A DNA stretch of 64,000 bases from Roseicyclus marinus (GCF_036322625.1 NZ_AP027266.1:2483001-2547000), one strand, 5' to 3'. Positions 53,194-62,499 are shown, counted from the first letter of the stretch. The notes: a model not told the origin generated them from the sequence alone. Numbers and translations: made by a program.

Positions 53194-54704
53194 CTGCGCT
53201 GCTCGCCATCGAGGGGCTGACCAAGGCTTATCCGGGCGTCGTGGCCAATGACGACGTGTCCTTTGTCATCCAGCCGGGCGAGGTGCATGCCCTGCTGGGG
53301 GAAAACGGCGCGGGCAAATCGACCCTCGTCAAGATGATCTACGGGCTGGTCAAACCCGACCGGGGTGCGATGCGGCTGAAGGATGCGGCCTATGCGCCGT
53401 CCGAGCCACGCGCCGCGCGGGCGGCGGGTGTGGCCATGGTGTTCCAGCATTTCAGCCTGTTCGAGGCCCTGAGCGTGGCCGAGAACATCGCGCTCGGCAT
53501 GGAAAACCCGCCCAAACCCCGCGATCTGGCCGAACGCATCCGGCACGTGAGCGAGACCTATGGCCTGCCGCTCGACCCGTTCCGACTGGTGGGCGATCTG
53601 TCAGCGGGCGAGAGGCAAAGGGTCGAGATCATCCGCTGCCTGTTGCAGGACCCGGGGCTCTTGATCATGGACGAGCCCACCAGCGTCCTGACCCCGCAGG
53701 AGGTGGAGATCCTGTTCCACACTCTGCGCAAGCTCGCCGCAGAGGGCACCGCGATCCTTTATATCTCGCACAAGCTCGAGGAAATCCGCACGCTTTGCGA
53801 TACGGCCACGATCCTGCGCCTGGGCAAGAAGGTCGCGACCTGCACCCCGCGCGAGGTGACGGCGGCGCATATGGCCGAATTGATGGTGGGCAAATCGCTG
53901 AGCCAACCCGCGCGCGACGCCCATGAGCCGGGCGAGGTGCTGCTCAAGGTCGAGGGATTGAGCCTTGCCGCATCCTCCCCCTTCGGGACCAGCCTGCGCG
54001 ATCTGCGGCTCGAGGTCCGGGCGGGCGAGGTTCTGGGCATCGGCGGGGTTGCAGGCAACGGGCAGGATGAATTGCTGTCGGTCCTGTCGGGCGAGGTGCC
54101 GGTCGCCGCGGGGGCCGTGCAGCTCAAGGGCGCGGATATCGGCGCGCTGGGGCCCAATGCGCGGCGCGACAGGGGGCTGCTGTGCGCGCCCGAAGAACGG
54201 CTGGGCCATGCGGCGGCCCCCGACATGAGCCTGACGGAAAACGCGCTGCTCACGGGGCGCGGGCGCAGGGCGCTGGAGGCGCGGGGTCTTGTCGATTGGG
54301 CGCGCACGCGCGGCTTTGCCGAAGACATCATCGCGCGCTTCGACGTGCGCACGCCGGGGCCGGGGGTGGCCGCCCGCGCGCTGTCGGGCGGCAATCTGCA
54401 GAAATTCGTCATCGGGCGGGAAATCCTGCAAGATCCGGTGGTTCTGGTGGTCAACCAGCCGACATGGGGCGTGGATGCCAGTGCGGCGGCCGCGATCCGG
54501 CAGGCGCTGCTGGATCTCGCGCAAGGGGGGGCTGCGGTCATCGTCATCAGCCAGGATCTCGACGAGCTTCTGGAAATCTCGGATCTCTTTTGCGCGCTCA
54601 ACGAGGGGCGGCTTTCGGCACCCCGGCCTGCGCGCGGCCTGAGCATGGAGGACATCGGCCTGATGCTCGGCGGGGCGCATGACATGCACGAGGTGGCGCT
54701 GTGA
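53190..54704 (+). CDS. nucleoside/BMP-type ABC importer, ATP-binding protein
   Basis: 504 residues from GTG 53190, which overlaps the xdhC stop as GTGA. Two fused ATPase domains of the sugar/nucleoside (Rbs/Nup) type: domain 1 has Walker A GENGAGKST (37-45), signature LSAGERQRVEI and Walker B LLIMDEPTSVLT. Domain 2 has the usual degenerate loop GGVAGNGQDELL, signature LSGGNLQKFVIG and a VVNQPTWGVD Walker B lacking the catalytic Glu. It energises uptake by the two permeases and the BMP binding protein that follow. Confidence 0.93.
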   Translation: MTALLAIEGLTKAYPGVVANDDVSFVIQPGEVHALLGENGAGKSTLVKMIYGLVKPDRGAMRLKDAAYAPSEPRAARAAGVAMVFQHFSLFEALSVAENIALGMENPPKPRDLAERIRHVSETYGLPLDPFRLVGDLSAGERQRVEIIRCLLQDPGLLIMDEPTSVLTPQEVEILFHTLRKLAAEGTAILYISHKLEEIRTLCDTATILRLGKKVATCTPREVTAAHMAELMVGKSLSQPARDAHEPGEVLLKVEGLSLAASSPFGTSLRDLRLEVRAGEVLGIGGVAGNGQDELLSVLSGEVPVAAGAVQLKGADIGALGPNARRDRGLLCAPEERLGHAAAPDMSLTENALLTGRGRRALEARGLVDWARTRGFAEDIIARFDVRTPGPGVAARALSGGNLQKFVIGREILQDPVVLVVNQPTWGVDASAAAAIRQALLDLAQGGAAVIVISQDLDELLEISDLFCALNEGRLSAPRPARGLSMEDIGLMLGGAHDMHEVAL

Positions 54705-55786
54705 TCGTGCTGGAAAAACGGCCCCAGCCCTCGCGGTTCTGGGTGGTGGGCGCGCCGGTTCTGGCCGTTGTCCTGACCATGATCGCAGGCGGCATCATGT
54801 TCGCGGCGCTGGGCAAGAACCCGGTCGAGGCGATCCGGATCATTTTCTGGGATCCGCTTTTTTCCGAACGCTTCGCGGGCTTTTCGCGCCCGCAACTGCT
54901 GGTCAAGGCGGGGCCGCTGATCCTGATCGCCATCGGCCTGTCGCTGGGGTTCCGGGCGGGCATCTGGAACATCGGGGCCGAGGGGCAATATATCGTGGGG
55001 GCGCTGTTCGGGGCGGCCTTTGGCCTCGCCTTCTGGCCGTCGGAACATCCGCTGATCTTTCCGGGCATGATCGCGGCGGGGCTTTTGGGGGGCTTTCTCT
55101 GGGCGATGATCCCCGCGCTGCTCAGGGTCTATGCGCGGACCAATGAAATCCTCGTCTCCCTCCTGTTGGTCTATGTCGCGGAGGCGATGCTGGCCTCGGC
55201 TGCGACCGGCTGGCTGCGCAACCCCGAAGGATCGGGGTTTCCCGGTTCACGCAACCTTGCGCGCAATCCCGGCACCGACAATCCCGAGCTGATCGCGGGC
55301 ACGGGCATGCATTGGGGGGTGCTCGCCGCCTTCATCGCGGTGATCGGAGCTTACGTGATCTTTTCGCGCCATATCCTTGGCTACCAGATCCGGCTGGCGG
55401 GCGAGGCGCCGCGCGCCGCGCGCTTTGCGGGCGTGAATGCGGGGCGGCTTGTCATCTTATGCCTTGGCGTGTCGGGGGCGCTGGCGGGGGCTGCGGGGCT
55501 GTTCGAGGTCGCGGGGCCTGCTGCGCGCATCTCGATCGATTTCAACGTGGGCTACGGGTTCACGGCGATCATCGTGGCCTTTCTCGGGCGGCTCAATCCC
55601 ATCGGCATCCTGCTTGCGGGGCTGTTGATGGCGCTGACCTTCATCGGGGGTGAACTGGCGCAGCTGATGCTGGGCATCCCGGCTGCGGCGATCCAGGCCT
55701 TCCAGGGGATGTTGTTGTTCTTCCTTCTGGCTCTCGACGTGTTGGCCAATTACCGCTTCCGCTGGAAACGGGAGGTTTCGGCATGA
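54701..55786 (+). CDS. nucleoside ABC importer, permease 1 (BPD_transp_2)
   Basis: 361 residues, start GTG overlapping the ATPase stop as GTGA. About ten spans. The segment ARTNEILVSLLLVYVAEAML and the cytoplasmic loop GYQIRLAGEAPRAARFAGVN, which includes the EAA-like AARFAGVN coupling motif, mark the permease subfamily used by ribose and nucleoside importers (NupB/YufP-like). It pairs with the next permease to form a heterodimer. Confidence 0.92.
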   Translation: MIVLEKRPQPSRFWVVGAPVLAVVLTMIAGGIMFAALGKNPVEAIRIIFWDPLFSERFAGFSRPQLLVKAGPLILIAIGLSLGFRAGIWNIGAEGQYIVGALFGAAFGLAFWPSEHPLIFPGMIAAGLLGGFLWAMIPALLRVYARTNEILVSLLLVYVAEAMLASAATGWLRNPEGSGFPGSRNLARNPGTDNPELIAGTGMHWGVLAAFIAVIGAYVIFSRHILGYQIRLAGEAPRAARFAGVNAGRLVILCLGVSGALAGAAGLFEVAGPAARISIDFNVGYGFTAIIVAFLGRLNPIGILLAGLLMALTFIGGELAQLMLGIPAAAIQAFQGMLLFFLLALDVLANYRFRWKREVSA

Positions 55787-56706
55787 TCATCGATCCCGTC
55801 ACGCTCATCGTCGCGCTGATCACGGTGGCCACGCCCGTGCTTTTGGCCGCCATCGGCGAATTGGTGGTCGAGAAATCGGGCGTCCTGAACCTCGGGGTCG
55901 AGGGGATGATGATCATGGGCGCGGTCTGCGGTTTCATCACGGCGCATCAGACCGGATCGGTCGCGCTGGCCTTTGCGGCGGGGATGGCGGGCGCGATGGC
56001 CCTGTCGCTGGTCTTTGCCGTCCTGACGCAGGTGTTGATGGCCAACCAGGTCGCATCTGGGCTGGCGCTGACGCTGTTCGGCCTGGGTCTGGCCGCCCTT
56101 CTGGGGGAGGGCTATTCCGGCCTGCCCGTGCCTGCCGTCACCCGCCCCTTCCCCGAAGCGATGCAGGCGATCCCGGTGCTGGGTCCGATCCTTTTCTCGC
56201 ATTCCGTGCTGGTCTACGTGGCCATCGCCCTTGTCGGTGCGGTCTGGTTCGTGCTGGCGCGCACGCGGACGGGCCTTGTCATCCGGGCCGTGGGCGAGAA
56301 CCATGACGCGGCCCATGCGCTGGGCTACAAGGTGGTGCGCATCCGCTTTGCCACGATCCTGTTCGGCGGAGCCTGCGCGGGTCTGGGCGGGGCCTTCCTG
56401 TCGGTCGTCCGGGTGCAGAACTGGTTCGACGGGATGACGGCGGGCGCAGGCTGGATCGCGCTGGCGCTCGTGGTCTTTGCCTCGTGGAAAGCGGGGCGGG
56501 TTCTTTTGGGCGCATGGCTTTTCGGGGGGATCGCGGCGCTGCAACTGCGGCTTCAGGCGGCCGAAGTGGGGGTGCCGGTGGCGCTTCTGGATGCTTCCCC
56601 CTATCTGGTAACGATCATCGTTCTGGTCATCATCTCGTCCGACCGCAGGCGCGCGGCGCTCAATGCCCCCGCAGCCCTTGGTCGGGCCTTTCATGCGGCA
56701 AGCTGA
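55783..56706 (+). CDS. nucleoside ABC importer, permease 2 (BPD_transp_2)
   Basis: 307 residues with about nine spans, ATGA overlap with permease 1. The first span-and-loop GELVVEKSGVLNLGVEGMMI is the classic NupC/YufQ start. The coupling loop LVIRAVGENHDAAHALGYKV and GACAGLGGAFLSV follow. The C terminus ends in a short Arg-rich tail. 73 bases separate it from the binding-protein gene. Confidence 0.93.
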   Translation: MIIDPVTLIVALITVATPVLLAAIGELVVEKSGVLNLGVEGMMIMGAVCGFITAHQTGSVALAFAAGMAGAMALSLVFAVLTQVLMANQVASGLALTLFGLGLAALLGEGYSGLPVPAVTRPFPEAMQAIPVLGPILFSHSVLVYVAIALVGAVWFVLARTRTGLVIRAVGENHDAAHALGYKVVRIRFATILFGGACAGLGGAFLSVVRVQNWFDGMTAGAGWIALALVVFASWKAGRVLLGAWLFGGIAALQLRLQAAEVGVPVALLDASPYLVTIIVLVIISSDRRRAALNAPAALGRAFHAAS

Positions 56707-56779
56707 GGGCGACGCGGCGCAGGCCCGGACATCAAGACACACACGAACACGCAAACCCATCCAACACGGAGGACATCAC

Positions 56780-57859
56780 ATGACACTGCTTCCCAGATTG
56801 CTCGCCTCGGCGGCGCTCGTCGCAGGGCTCGCCCTGCCGGCCGCGGCACAGGACGACCCGTTCCAGGTCGGCTTCATCTACGTCGGCTCGCCGGGCGATT
56901 ACGGCTGGACCTATGAACACGACCAGGGCCGTCTTGCCGTCGAAGAGCATTTCGGTGACGCCGTCGAAACCGTCTATCTCGAGAACGTGCCCGAAGGTGC
57001 GGATGCCGAGCGCGCGATCACCCAGATGATCCTCGGCGGGGCCGACATGATCTTCACCACCTCCTTCGGCTTCGGCGAAGCGACCAACGCGGTCGCGGCG
57101 CAATTCCCCGATGTCTATTTCGAGCATGCCACGGGCTATCTGCGCGAGCATCCCAATGTCTCGACCTACAACGCCCGCTTCTACGAAGGCCGCGCCGTTC
57201 TGGGCCATATCGCGGGCCACATGACCGAGAGCAACATCATCGGCTATATCGGGTCCTACCCGATCCCCGAGGTGATCCAGGGCATCAACTCGGCCTTCCT
57301 GCATGCGCGTGAGGTCAATCCCGATGTCGAGATCCGCGTGGTCTGGACCTACACCTGGTTCGACCCGGCGGTTGAGGCCGATGCCGCACAGGCGCTGATC
57401 GATGCGGGCGTCGACGTGCTGATGCAGCACACCGATTCGACCGCCCCCCAGACCGTGGCGCAGGAAGCGGGCATCATCAGCTTCGGCCAGGCCTCCGACA
57501 TGATCCAGTTCGCACCGCGTCCGCGCGTCGCCTCGATCATCGACAACTGGGCCCCCTATTACATCCGCCGCGTCGGCGAGGCGATGGAAGGGACCTGGGA
57601 ACAGAGCGCCGTCTGGGAAGGCATCGACACCGGCATGGTCGTGATCGGCGAGATGACCGACGCGATCCCCGAAGACGTGCGTGCCAGCGCGCAGGCCATG
57701 ATCGACGCGATGGCGGCGGGCGAATACCACCCGTTCACCGGCCCGATCAACCGCCAGGACGGCTCGGTCTGGCTTGCTGACGGCGAGGTTGCCGATGACG
57801 GCACGCTGGCCGGTCTCGACTTCTACGTCGAGGGCATCACGGGCGAGATCCCGAACTGA
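56780..57859 (+). CDS. BMP-family nucleoside-binding protein
   Basis: 359 residues from ATG 56780 with GGAGGA upstream. Signal peptide ending in LPAAA/QD, no lipobox, so it is a free periplasmic protein. BMP (Med/PnrA-like) fold: VGFIYVGSPGDYGWTYEHDQ, ITQMILGGADMIFTTSFGFG and YIGSYPIPEVIQGINSAFLH are its hallmark blocks; the Trp/Phe-rich sites suit purine nucleoside binding. The neighbouring xanthine dehydrogenase genes suggest purine nucleosides or bases as cargo (inference). It is the last gene before the operon terminator. Confidence 0.92.
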   Translation: MTLLPRLLASAALVAGLALPAAAQDDPFQVGFIYVGSPGDYGWTYEHDQGRLAVEEHFGDAVETVYLENVPEGADAERAITQMILGGADMIFTTSFGFGEATNAVAAQFPDVYFEHATGYLREHPNVSTYNARFYEGRAVLGHIAGHMTESNIIGYIGSYPIPEVIQGINSAFLHAREVNPDVEIRVVWTYTWFDPAVEADAAQALIDAGVDVLMQHTDSTAPQTVAQEAGIISFGQASDMIQFAPRPRVASIIDNWAPYYIRRVGEAMEGTWEQSAVWEGIDTGMVVIGEMTDAIPEDVRASAQAMIDAMAAGEYHPFTGPINRQDGSVWLADGEVADDGTLAGLDFYVEGITGEIPN

Positions 57860-57879
57860 TCCGGGCAGAGATGCCCGCG

Positions 57880-57907
57880 AAAGGCCCGCCCCCGTGGCGG
57901 GCCTTTT
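57880..57907 (+). terminator. intrinsic terminator of the xdh-BMP operon
   Basis: Perfect 10-bp stem AAGGCCCGCC/GGCGGGCCTT (57881-57890 and 57896-57905) with loop CCCGT, followed by TT. It lies 21 bases after the binding-protein stop. Confidence 0.92.
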
Positions 57908-57919
57908 CGTGGCGGGGCG

Positions 57920-57951
57920 GCCCACGAATTTTCGTACGAAAATTCGTGGGC
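57920..57951. repeat. 32-base perfect palindrome
   Basis: Perfect inverted repeat with centre TTTTCGTACGAAAA and outer arms GCCCACGAA / TTCGTGGGC, directly after the operon terminator. The AT-rich core inside GC-rich DNA and the perfect symmetry suggest a protein-binding or extragenic palindromic element. Confidence 0.88.
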
Positions 57952-58006
57952 ACCCGACCCGGCGCGCTTCATGCCGATGGCCGGCCCGTTGAGGGCGCAT
58001 CGCATC

Positions 58007-58028
58007 GAGTTTTTTTGCCAAGATGAAG
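58007..58028 (+). repeat. dispersed Rhodobacterales element, copy F (right end only)
   Basis: GAG, seven T, GCCAAGATGAAG, then GGGGGGCC as in copy C. Only the T-run end is present. It lies 118 bases before the flavoprotein start codon. Confidence 0.75.
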
Positions 58029-58146
58029 GGGGGCCACGCGCCCTTGTCGCTTTCGCGCGAATTTGCGTCGGGTGGGCGTGGCGCGGCCGAGCCACCTCGG
58101 GCAGGTAGGGTCAGCATTCTTGCGCGTTTCGCCCGAAGGACCGGCC

Positions 58147-60651
58147 ATGAAGACCCATGTCAAAGCTCTTGTCGTCGGCGGCGGCGCCGTCGGCACCTCG
58201 ATCGCCTATCACCTGGCCCGCGCGGGGTGGCAGGATGTGATGCTTCTGGAACGCGACGAGCTGACATCGGGCTCGACCTGGCATGCGGCGGGCCTGCTTC
58301 CGCTGTTCAACATGGGCTATGCGACAAGCCACATCCACGATTACAGCGTGAAGTTCTACAAGACGCTCGAGGAGGAAACCGGGCTCAACGCGGGCTTTTC
58401 GGTCGTGGGCAACCTGCGCATGGCGCAGACGCAGGACCGGATGGACGAATACATGCTCTACGCGGCGACCGCCGAAAGCGTGGGCATCCCGGTCGAGTGG
58501 ATGACGCCCGCCGAGATCAAGGCGCGCTGGCCGCTCGTGCGGACCGAGGATCTGAAGGGCGCGATCTATCACCCCACCGACGGCTACATAAACCCCGCCG
58601 ATGTGACCATGGCCATGGCCAAGGGCGCGCGCCAGCGCGGTGTCGCGATCGAGCGGAAATGGCAGGTCGACGGCTATCACTGGACGGGCTCGGCATGGCA
58701 GGTTTCCGTGACCAAGATGGTGGAACAGGGCGGCAATCTTGTTCCCTCCGACGAGACAGCCGTGATCACCGCCGAACATGTGGTGACCGCGACCGGCAAC
58801 CATGCCCAGCGCACCGCGCGGCTTCTGGGGATCAAGATCCCCGCCATCCCGGTCGAGCACCAGTATATCGTGACCGAACCCGACCCGGCGCTGGTCGACT
58901 GGCGCAAGGCCGGCAACCCCGAGCATCCCGTGCTGCGCGATGCGGACGCCAAATGGTATGTGCGCGAGGAGCGCGGCGGCTGGATTCTCGGCCCCTATGA
59001 GAGGAATGCCCCCGCCCGCTTCCTCTATGACGTGCCCGAAAGCTTCCGCGCCGATCTGTTTCCGCTCGATCTGGAACGGATCGAGGAGGAATACATGAGC
59101 ATGATCCACCGCATTCCGACCTCGGAAACGGTGGGGCTGAAGGACGATTACAACGGCCCGATCTGCTACACGCCCGATGGCAACCCGCTGGTGGGCCCCG
59201 CGCCGGGCCTGCGCAACATGTGGCTGGCCGAAGGTTTCAGCTTCGGCATCACGGCGGCGGGCGGCACCGGCTACTACCTTGCCCAGATGATGGTCGAGGG
59301 CGAGGCCGAGATCGACATGGCCTCTCTCGATCCCAAGCGCTACGGGCCCTGGGTCACCACCGAATATGCCGCGCGCAAGAACGAGGAATGCTACGAGCAT
59401 GTCTTCATCCTGCATCACCCCGATGAAGAGCGCGAAGCCTGCCGCCCCCTGCGCACCGCCCCCGCCTATGACCGCCAGCGCGCGATCGGGGCGCAGTTCG
59501 GCTGCGTGAACGGCTGGGAACGGCCCAATTACTACGGGCCCAAGGACGCGCCCGCAGGCTTCGACCATGACACGCGGTCCTTCCGCCGGGGCGGCTGGTG
59601 GGAGCATGCCCGCGCCGAGGCCGAGGCGATCCGCAATGCCGCGGGCCTGATCGACGCGACGGCCTTTGCCAAGCACCTTGTGCGGGGGCCGGGTGCGACC
59701 GAATTCCTTGACCGCTTCACCACCAACAAGCTGCCCAAGGTCGGGCGGATCAACCTGACCTATGCGCTGACGGGCGCGGGCACGGTGCGAACGGAATACA
59801 CGATCGTGCGGCTGGCCGAGAATGAATATTACCTTGTCTCGGCGGGCGCCTGGGCCGCCTATGACGGCGATCACCTGCTCAAATCGGCCGAGGATTTCAT
59901 GGCCGCGGGCGGCGGCTACATCGACATCCACGACGTGACCACGCAATGGGGCGTCTTTGCCATCGCGGGGCCGAAATCGCGCGACGTGCTCAAAGAGCTC
60001 GTCAAGGATGCCGATCCCGACACGGTTCTGGGCAACAAGCGCTTCCCCTGGCTGTCGATGCGCAACATCGAGCTGGGCATGTGCCCTGTGCGCGCGATCC
60101 GGGTGGCCTATACCGGCGAATTGGGCTGGGAATTGCACCATCCGATCGAGATGCAGACCTATCTCTGGGACCAGCTGATGCGTGCGGGCGAACAGCACGG
60201 GTTGAAACCCGTGGGCGCGCGGGCGCAGAACTGGCTCCGGCAGGAGAAGAGCTATCGCGCCTTCGGCACCGAATTGGGGCGCGACGCGACCCCGCTCGAA
60301 GCCGGGCTCGACCGGTTCGTCGATCTGGACAAGGACTTCACCGGCAAGGACCGGATGCAGGCCACGGGGCTGCGGGCGGCTTGCGTCACGCTTCTGATCG
60401 ACGGGCCCGCCGATGCCGACCCCTGGGGCCGCGAGGCGCTTGTGCTGGACGGGGAAAAGATCGGGCGGCTCACCTCGGGCGGCTATTCCGTCGCCTTCGG
60501 CAAGCAGATCGGCATGGGCTATGTGCGCCCCGATCTGACCGCCGTGGGCACCAGGCTCAAGGTGCGCATGTTCCGCGAGCTGTGGGATGCCGTGGTGGTG
60601 GAGGACAGCCCCCATGACCCGACCAATGCCCGCATCCGGCAAGATGGGTGA
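58147..60651 (+). CDS. dimethylglycine/sarcosine dehydrogenase-like flavoprotein with GcvT domain
   Basis: 834 residues from ATG 58147. The N-terminal DAO domain binds FAD (VVGGGAVGTSIAYHLARAGW, GxGxxG at 11-16); SGSTWHAAGL holds H46, the residue that carries covalent FAD in dimethylglycine dehydrogenase. The C-terminal half is a GcvT/aminomethyltransferase fold (LIDATAFAKHLVRGPGATEF, RVAYTGELGWELHHPIEMQT, PLEAGLDRFVDLDKDFTGKD) that passes the methyl carbon to tetrahydrofolate. The substrate could be dimethylglycine, sarcosine or a related N-methyl compound. Carbon would flow to FolD/Fhs products. Confidence 0.9.
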   Translation: MKTHVKALVVGGGAVGTSIAYHLARAGWQDVMLLERDELTSGSTWHAAGLLPLFNMGYATSHIHDYSVKFYKTLEEETGLNAGFSVVGNLRMAQTQDRMDEYMLYAATAESVGIPVEWMTPAEIKARWPLVRTEDLKGAIYHPTDGYINPADVTMAMAKGARQRGVAIERKWQVDGYHWTGSAWQVSVTKMVEQGGNLVPSDETAVITAEHVVTATGNHAQRTARLLGIKIPAIPVEHQYIVTEPDPALVDWRKAGNPEHPVLRDADAKWYVREERGGWILGPYERNAPARFLYDVPESFRADLFPLDLERIEEEYMSMIHRIPTSETVGLKDDYNGPICYTPDGNPLVGPAPGLRNMWLAEGFSFGITAAGGTGYYLAQMMVEGEAEIDMASLDPKRYGPWVTTEYAARKNEECYEHVFILHHPDEEREACRPLRTAPAYDRQRAIGAQFGCVNGWERPNYYGPKDAPAGFDHDTRSFRRGGWWEHARAEAEAIRNAAGLIDATAFAKHLVRGPGATEFLDRFTTNKLPKVGRINLTYALTGAGTVRTEYTIVRLAENEYYLVSAGAWAAYDGDHLLKSAEDFMAAGGGYIDIHDVTTQWGVFAIAGPKSRDVLKELVKDADPDTVLGNKRFPWLSMRNIELGMCPVRAIRVAYTGELGWELHHPIEMQTYLWDQLMRAGEQHGLKPVGARAQNWLRQEKSYRAFGTELGRDATPLEAGLDRFVDLDKDFTGKDRMQATGLRAACVTLLIDGPADADPWGREALVLDGEKIGRLTSGGYSVAFGKQIGMGYVRPDLTAVGTRLKVRMFRELWDAVVVEDSPHDPTNARIRQDG

Positions 60652-60657
60652 GACGGC

Positions 60658-61311
60658 TCAGGCCGCCCGTTCGAAGACCAGAAGCAGGTTGTTGGCGGGC
60701 ATCGCCACCGTCTCGACATGGCGCAGACCTGCGCGGACCAGCGTCGCGCAGGTGTCGATCACATCCTTGTAGCCGATGGTAGAATCCTGCGCCCTGAGGC
60801 TTGCGTGAAAGGCGGCGTCGCCGTCGCTCGTCGCCTCCCCGTCGCGCAGGAAAGGGCCGTAAAGCGCGAAGATCCCCGATGGCGCAAGGCTTGCCGCAAC
60901 CTCCGTCAGCAGCGTTTCCGCCTCGGGCCCGGAGATCAGGTGCAACAGGTTCACGAGAACCACCAGGTCGGCGGGGCCATGCGCGGCCGCCCAGCCGGGC
61001 CGTGCCGCATCGAGCGGAAGGGGGGGCAGGATGTTGGACAGACCCGCCGCCGCCGTCCAGGCCGCGATGGAGGCGCGGCGCAGAGCATCCGGTTCGGTCG
61101 GCTGCCATGTCAGGCCGGGACAGGCCTCGGCAAAGACCACCACATGTTCCCCCGTGCCCGAGGCGATTTCGAGCGCGCGCCCCCGCGCGGGTGCAAGCCG
61201 CACCAGTTCGGCGGCGATCAGGTCGCGGTTGCGCAGGGCGGACGGGGCCGAAAGCCGCGCATCGCCAAGCCCCTCACCGCCCCCATCGGGAAGATCGAGC
61301 TTGCGGATCAT
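60658..61311 (-). CDS. DUF938 SAM-dependent methyltransferase-like protein
   Basis: 217 residues. Class I methyltransferase fold: SAM motif ALEIASGTGEHVVVFAE, acidic loop WQPTEPDALRRASIAAW, and LVVLVNLLHLISGPEAETLL, which with GIFALYGPFLRDGEATSDGD is typical of DUF938. Substrate unknown. Minus strand, convergent with the flavoprotein gene, 6 bases between stops. The DAO gene lies upstream on the same strand, 41 bases away. Confidence 0.87.
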   Translation of the reverse strand: MIRKLDLPDGGGEGLGDARLSAPSALRNRDLIAAELVRLAPARGRALEIASGTGEHVVVFAEACPGLTWQPTEPDALRRASIAAWTAAAGLSNILPPLPLDAARPGWAAAHGPADLVVLVNLLHLISGPEAETLLTEVAASLAPSGIFALYGPFLRDGEATSDGDAAFHASLRAQDSTIGYKDVIDTCATLVRAGLRHVETVAMPANNLLLVFERAA

Positions 61312-61352
61312 GGCGCGGGCCGTGGGCGGATGCTGCGGGGCATGGCGGCCAT

Positions 61353-62435
61353 CTACCGGAACCGCACGGGCGACAGGGCCGCGACGATGGCTTCGGGCAG
61401 GACCGGCGCGCGCCCCGCGACCAGATCGGCCACCAGACGCGCGGCGGCAGGCGCGGTCTGGAACCCGTAGCCGCCCTGCCCGGCCACCCAGACGAAACCC
61501 GGGCTTTCGGGATCGGGGCCCAGAACCAGCGTGCGGTCGGGGGCGAAGGTCCTGAGGCCCGCCCAGCTTGCTGTCAGGCGCGTCACCTCCTCGGTCACGA
61601 AATGTTGGTAGCTCGCGATCCCTTCGGCCAGGCGCATGTCCTCGGGCCAGGCGTCATGGGGGGCCTCGACCGGGTCTTCGTCGGCGGGGGACACGATCAT
61701 CTGGCCCGCATCGGGTTTGGCATACCAATGTTCGCCCGCGCCCAGCAGCATGGGCCAGCGGGCCACGTCATGGCCCGTGGGCGCGGGCACGCGTGCCACC
61801 GACCGGCGGAGCGGCGTCAGCCCGATGGGCGCGACCCCGGCCATGGCCGCGATGGCATCCGCCCAGGCCCCTGCCGCATTCACGAGGATGCGCGCCTCAT
61901 GCGTCTGTCCGGCGGCAGTGACCTGCCAGCCGGTGGCGTGGCGGGTGATGGCGGTGACGGATGCGCCGGTCTGGACCCTGCCGCCATGGCTGCGGATGAC
62001 CCGCGCGTAATGCTGGATCAGCCGGTCTGTATCGATGTCCCAGGCATCGTCATGGACCGCCGCGCCCGTGATGGCCTGCGGGTTCAGGGCGGGAACCAGC
62101 GCCGCCGCCTCGGCGGGGGAAATCACCTCGAGCCCCATCTGGCCTGCGTCATGGGCAAAAAGATCCTCCTCGCCCGGACCGGCCAGAAGCATCAGGCCCC
62201 GCGGGCTGAGGACCCCGCCATCCAGCGTCTCGTGATCCGCGCGGGAGGCGAGGTTGAGCGCGATGGTGGTGGGTTTTCCGTATTGCGCCTCGTATAGCGC
62301 GGCCGACCGGCCCGAGGCGTGATAGGCGAGCGCGGGTTCCGCCTCCAGCAGCAAAACCTTGCCCAGCGCGGCCAGATGCGCACCCGCCGACAGCCCCGCA
62401 ATGCCACCGCCGATGATGAGAAAGTCATGGGTCAT
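61353..62435 (-). CDS. DAO-family FAD-dependent oxidoreductase
   Basis: 360 residues from ATG 62435. FAD motif FLIIGGGIAGLSAGAHLAAL at the start; the DAO domain continues through ASRADHETLDGGVLSPRGLM, AVHDDAWDIDTDRLIQHYAR and the C-terminal FVWVAGQGGYGFQTAPAAAR. It looks like a D-amino-acid or glycine-oxidase-type enzyme; the true substrate is not known. No Shine-Dalgarno is visible before the ATG, and the upstream bases are a G-rich tandem repeat. Confidence 0.87.
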   Translation of the reverse strand: MTHDFLIIGGGIAGLSAGAHLAALGKVLLLEAEPALAYHASGRSAALYEAQYGKPTTIALNLASRADHETLDGGVLSPRGLMLLAGPGEEDLFAHDAGQMGLEVISPAEAAALVPALNPQAITGAAVHDDAWDIDTDRLIQHYARVIRSHGGRVQTGASVTAITRHATGWQVTAAGQTHEARILVNAAGAWADAIAAMAGVAPIGLTPLRRSVARVPAPTGHDVARWPMLLGAGEHWYAKPDAGQMIVSPADEDPVEAPHDAWPEDMRLAEGIASYQHFVTEEVTRLTASWAGLRTFAPDRTLVLGPDPESPGFVWVAGQGGYGFQTAPAAARLVADLVAGRAPVLPEAIVAALSPVRFR

Positions 62436-62463
62436 GGGGGGATGGGTGGCATGGGGCGGGGGT

Positions 62464-62499
62464 CGTGGCAAGGGGTGGGGATGGTGGCAAGGGGTGGGG
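62464..62499. repeat. G-rich tandem duplication
   Basis: A 17-base unit GTGGCAAGGGGTGGGG occurs twice with a 19-base period, just upstream of the DAO gene. Within about 34 bases there are four runs of four or more G, the arrangement that can form a G-quadruplex. Confidence 0.75.
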
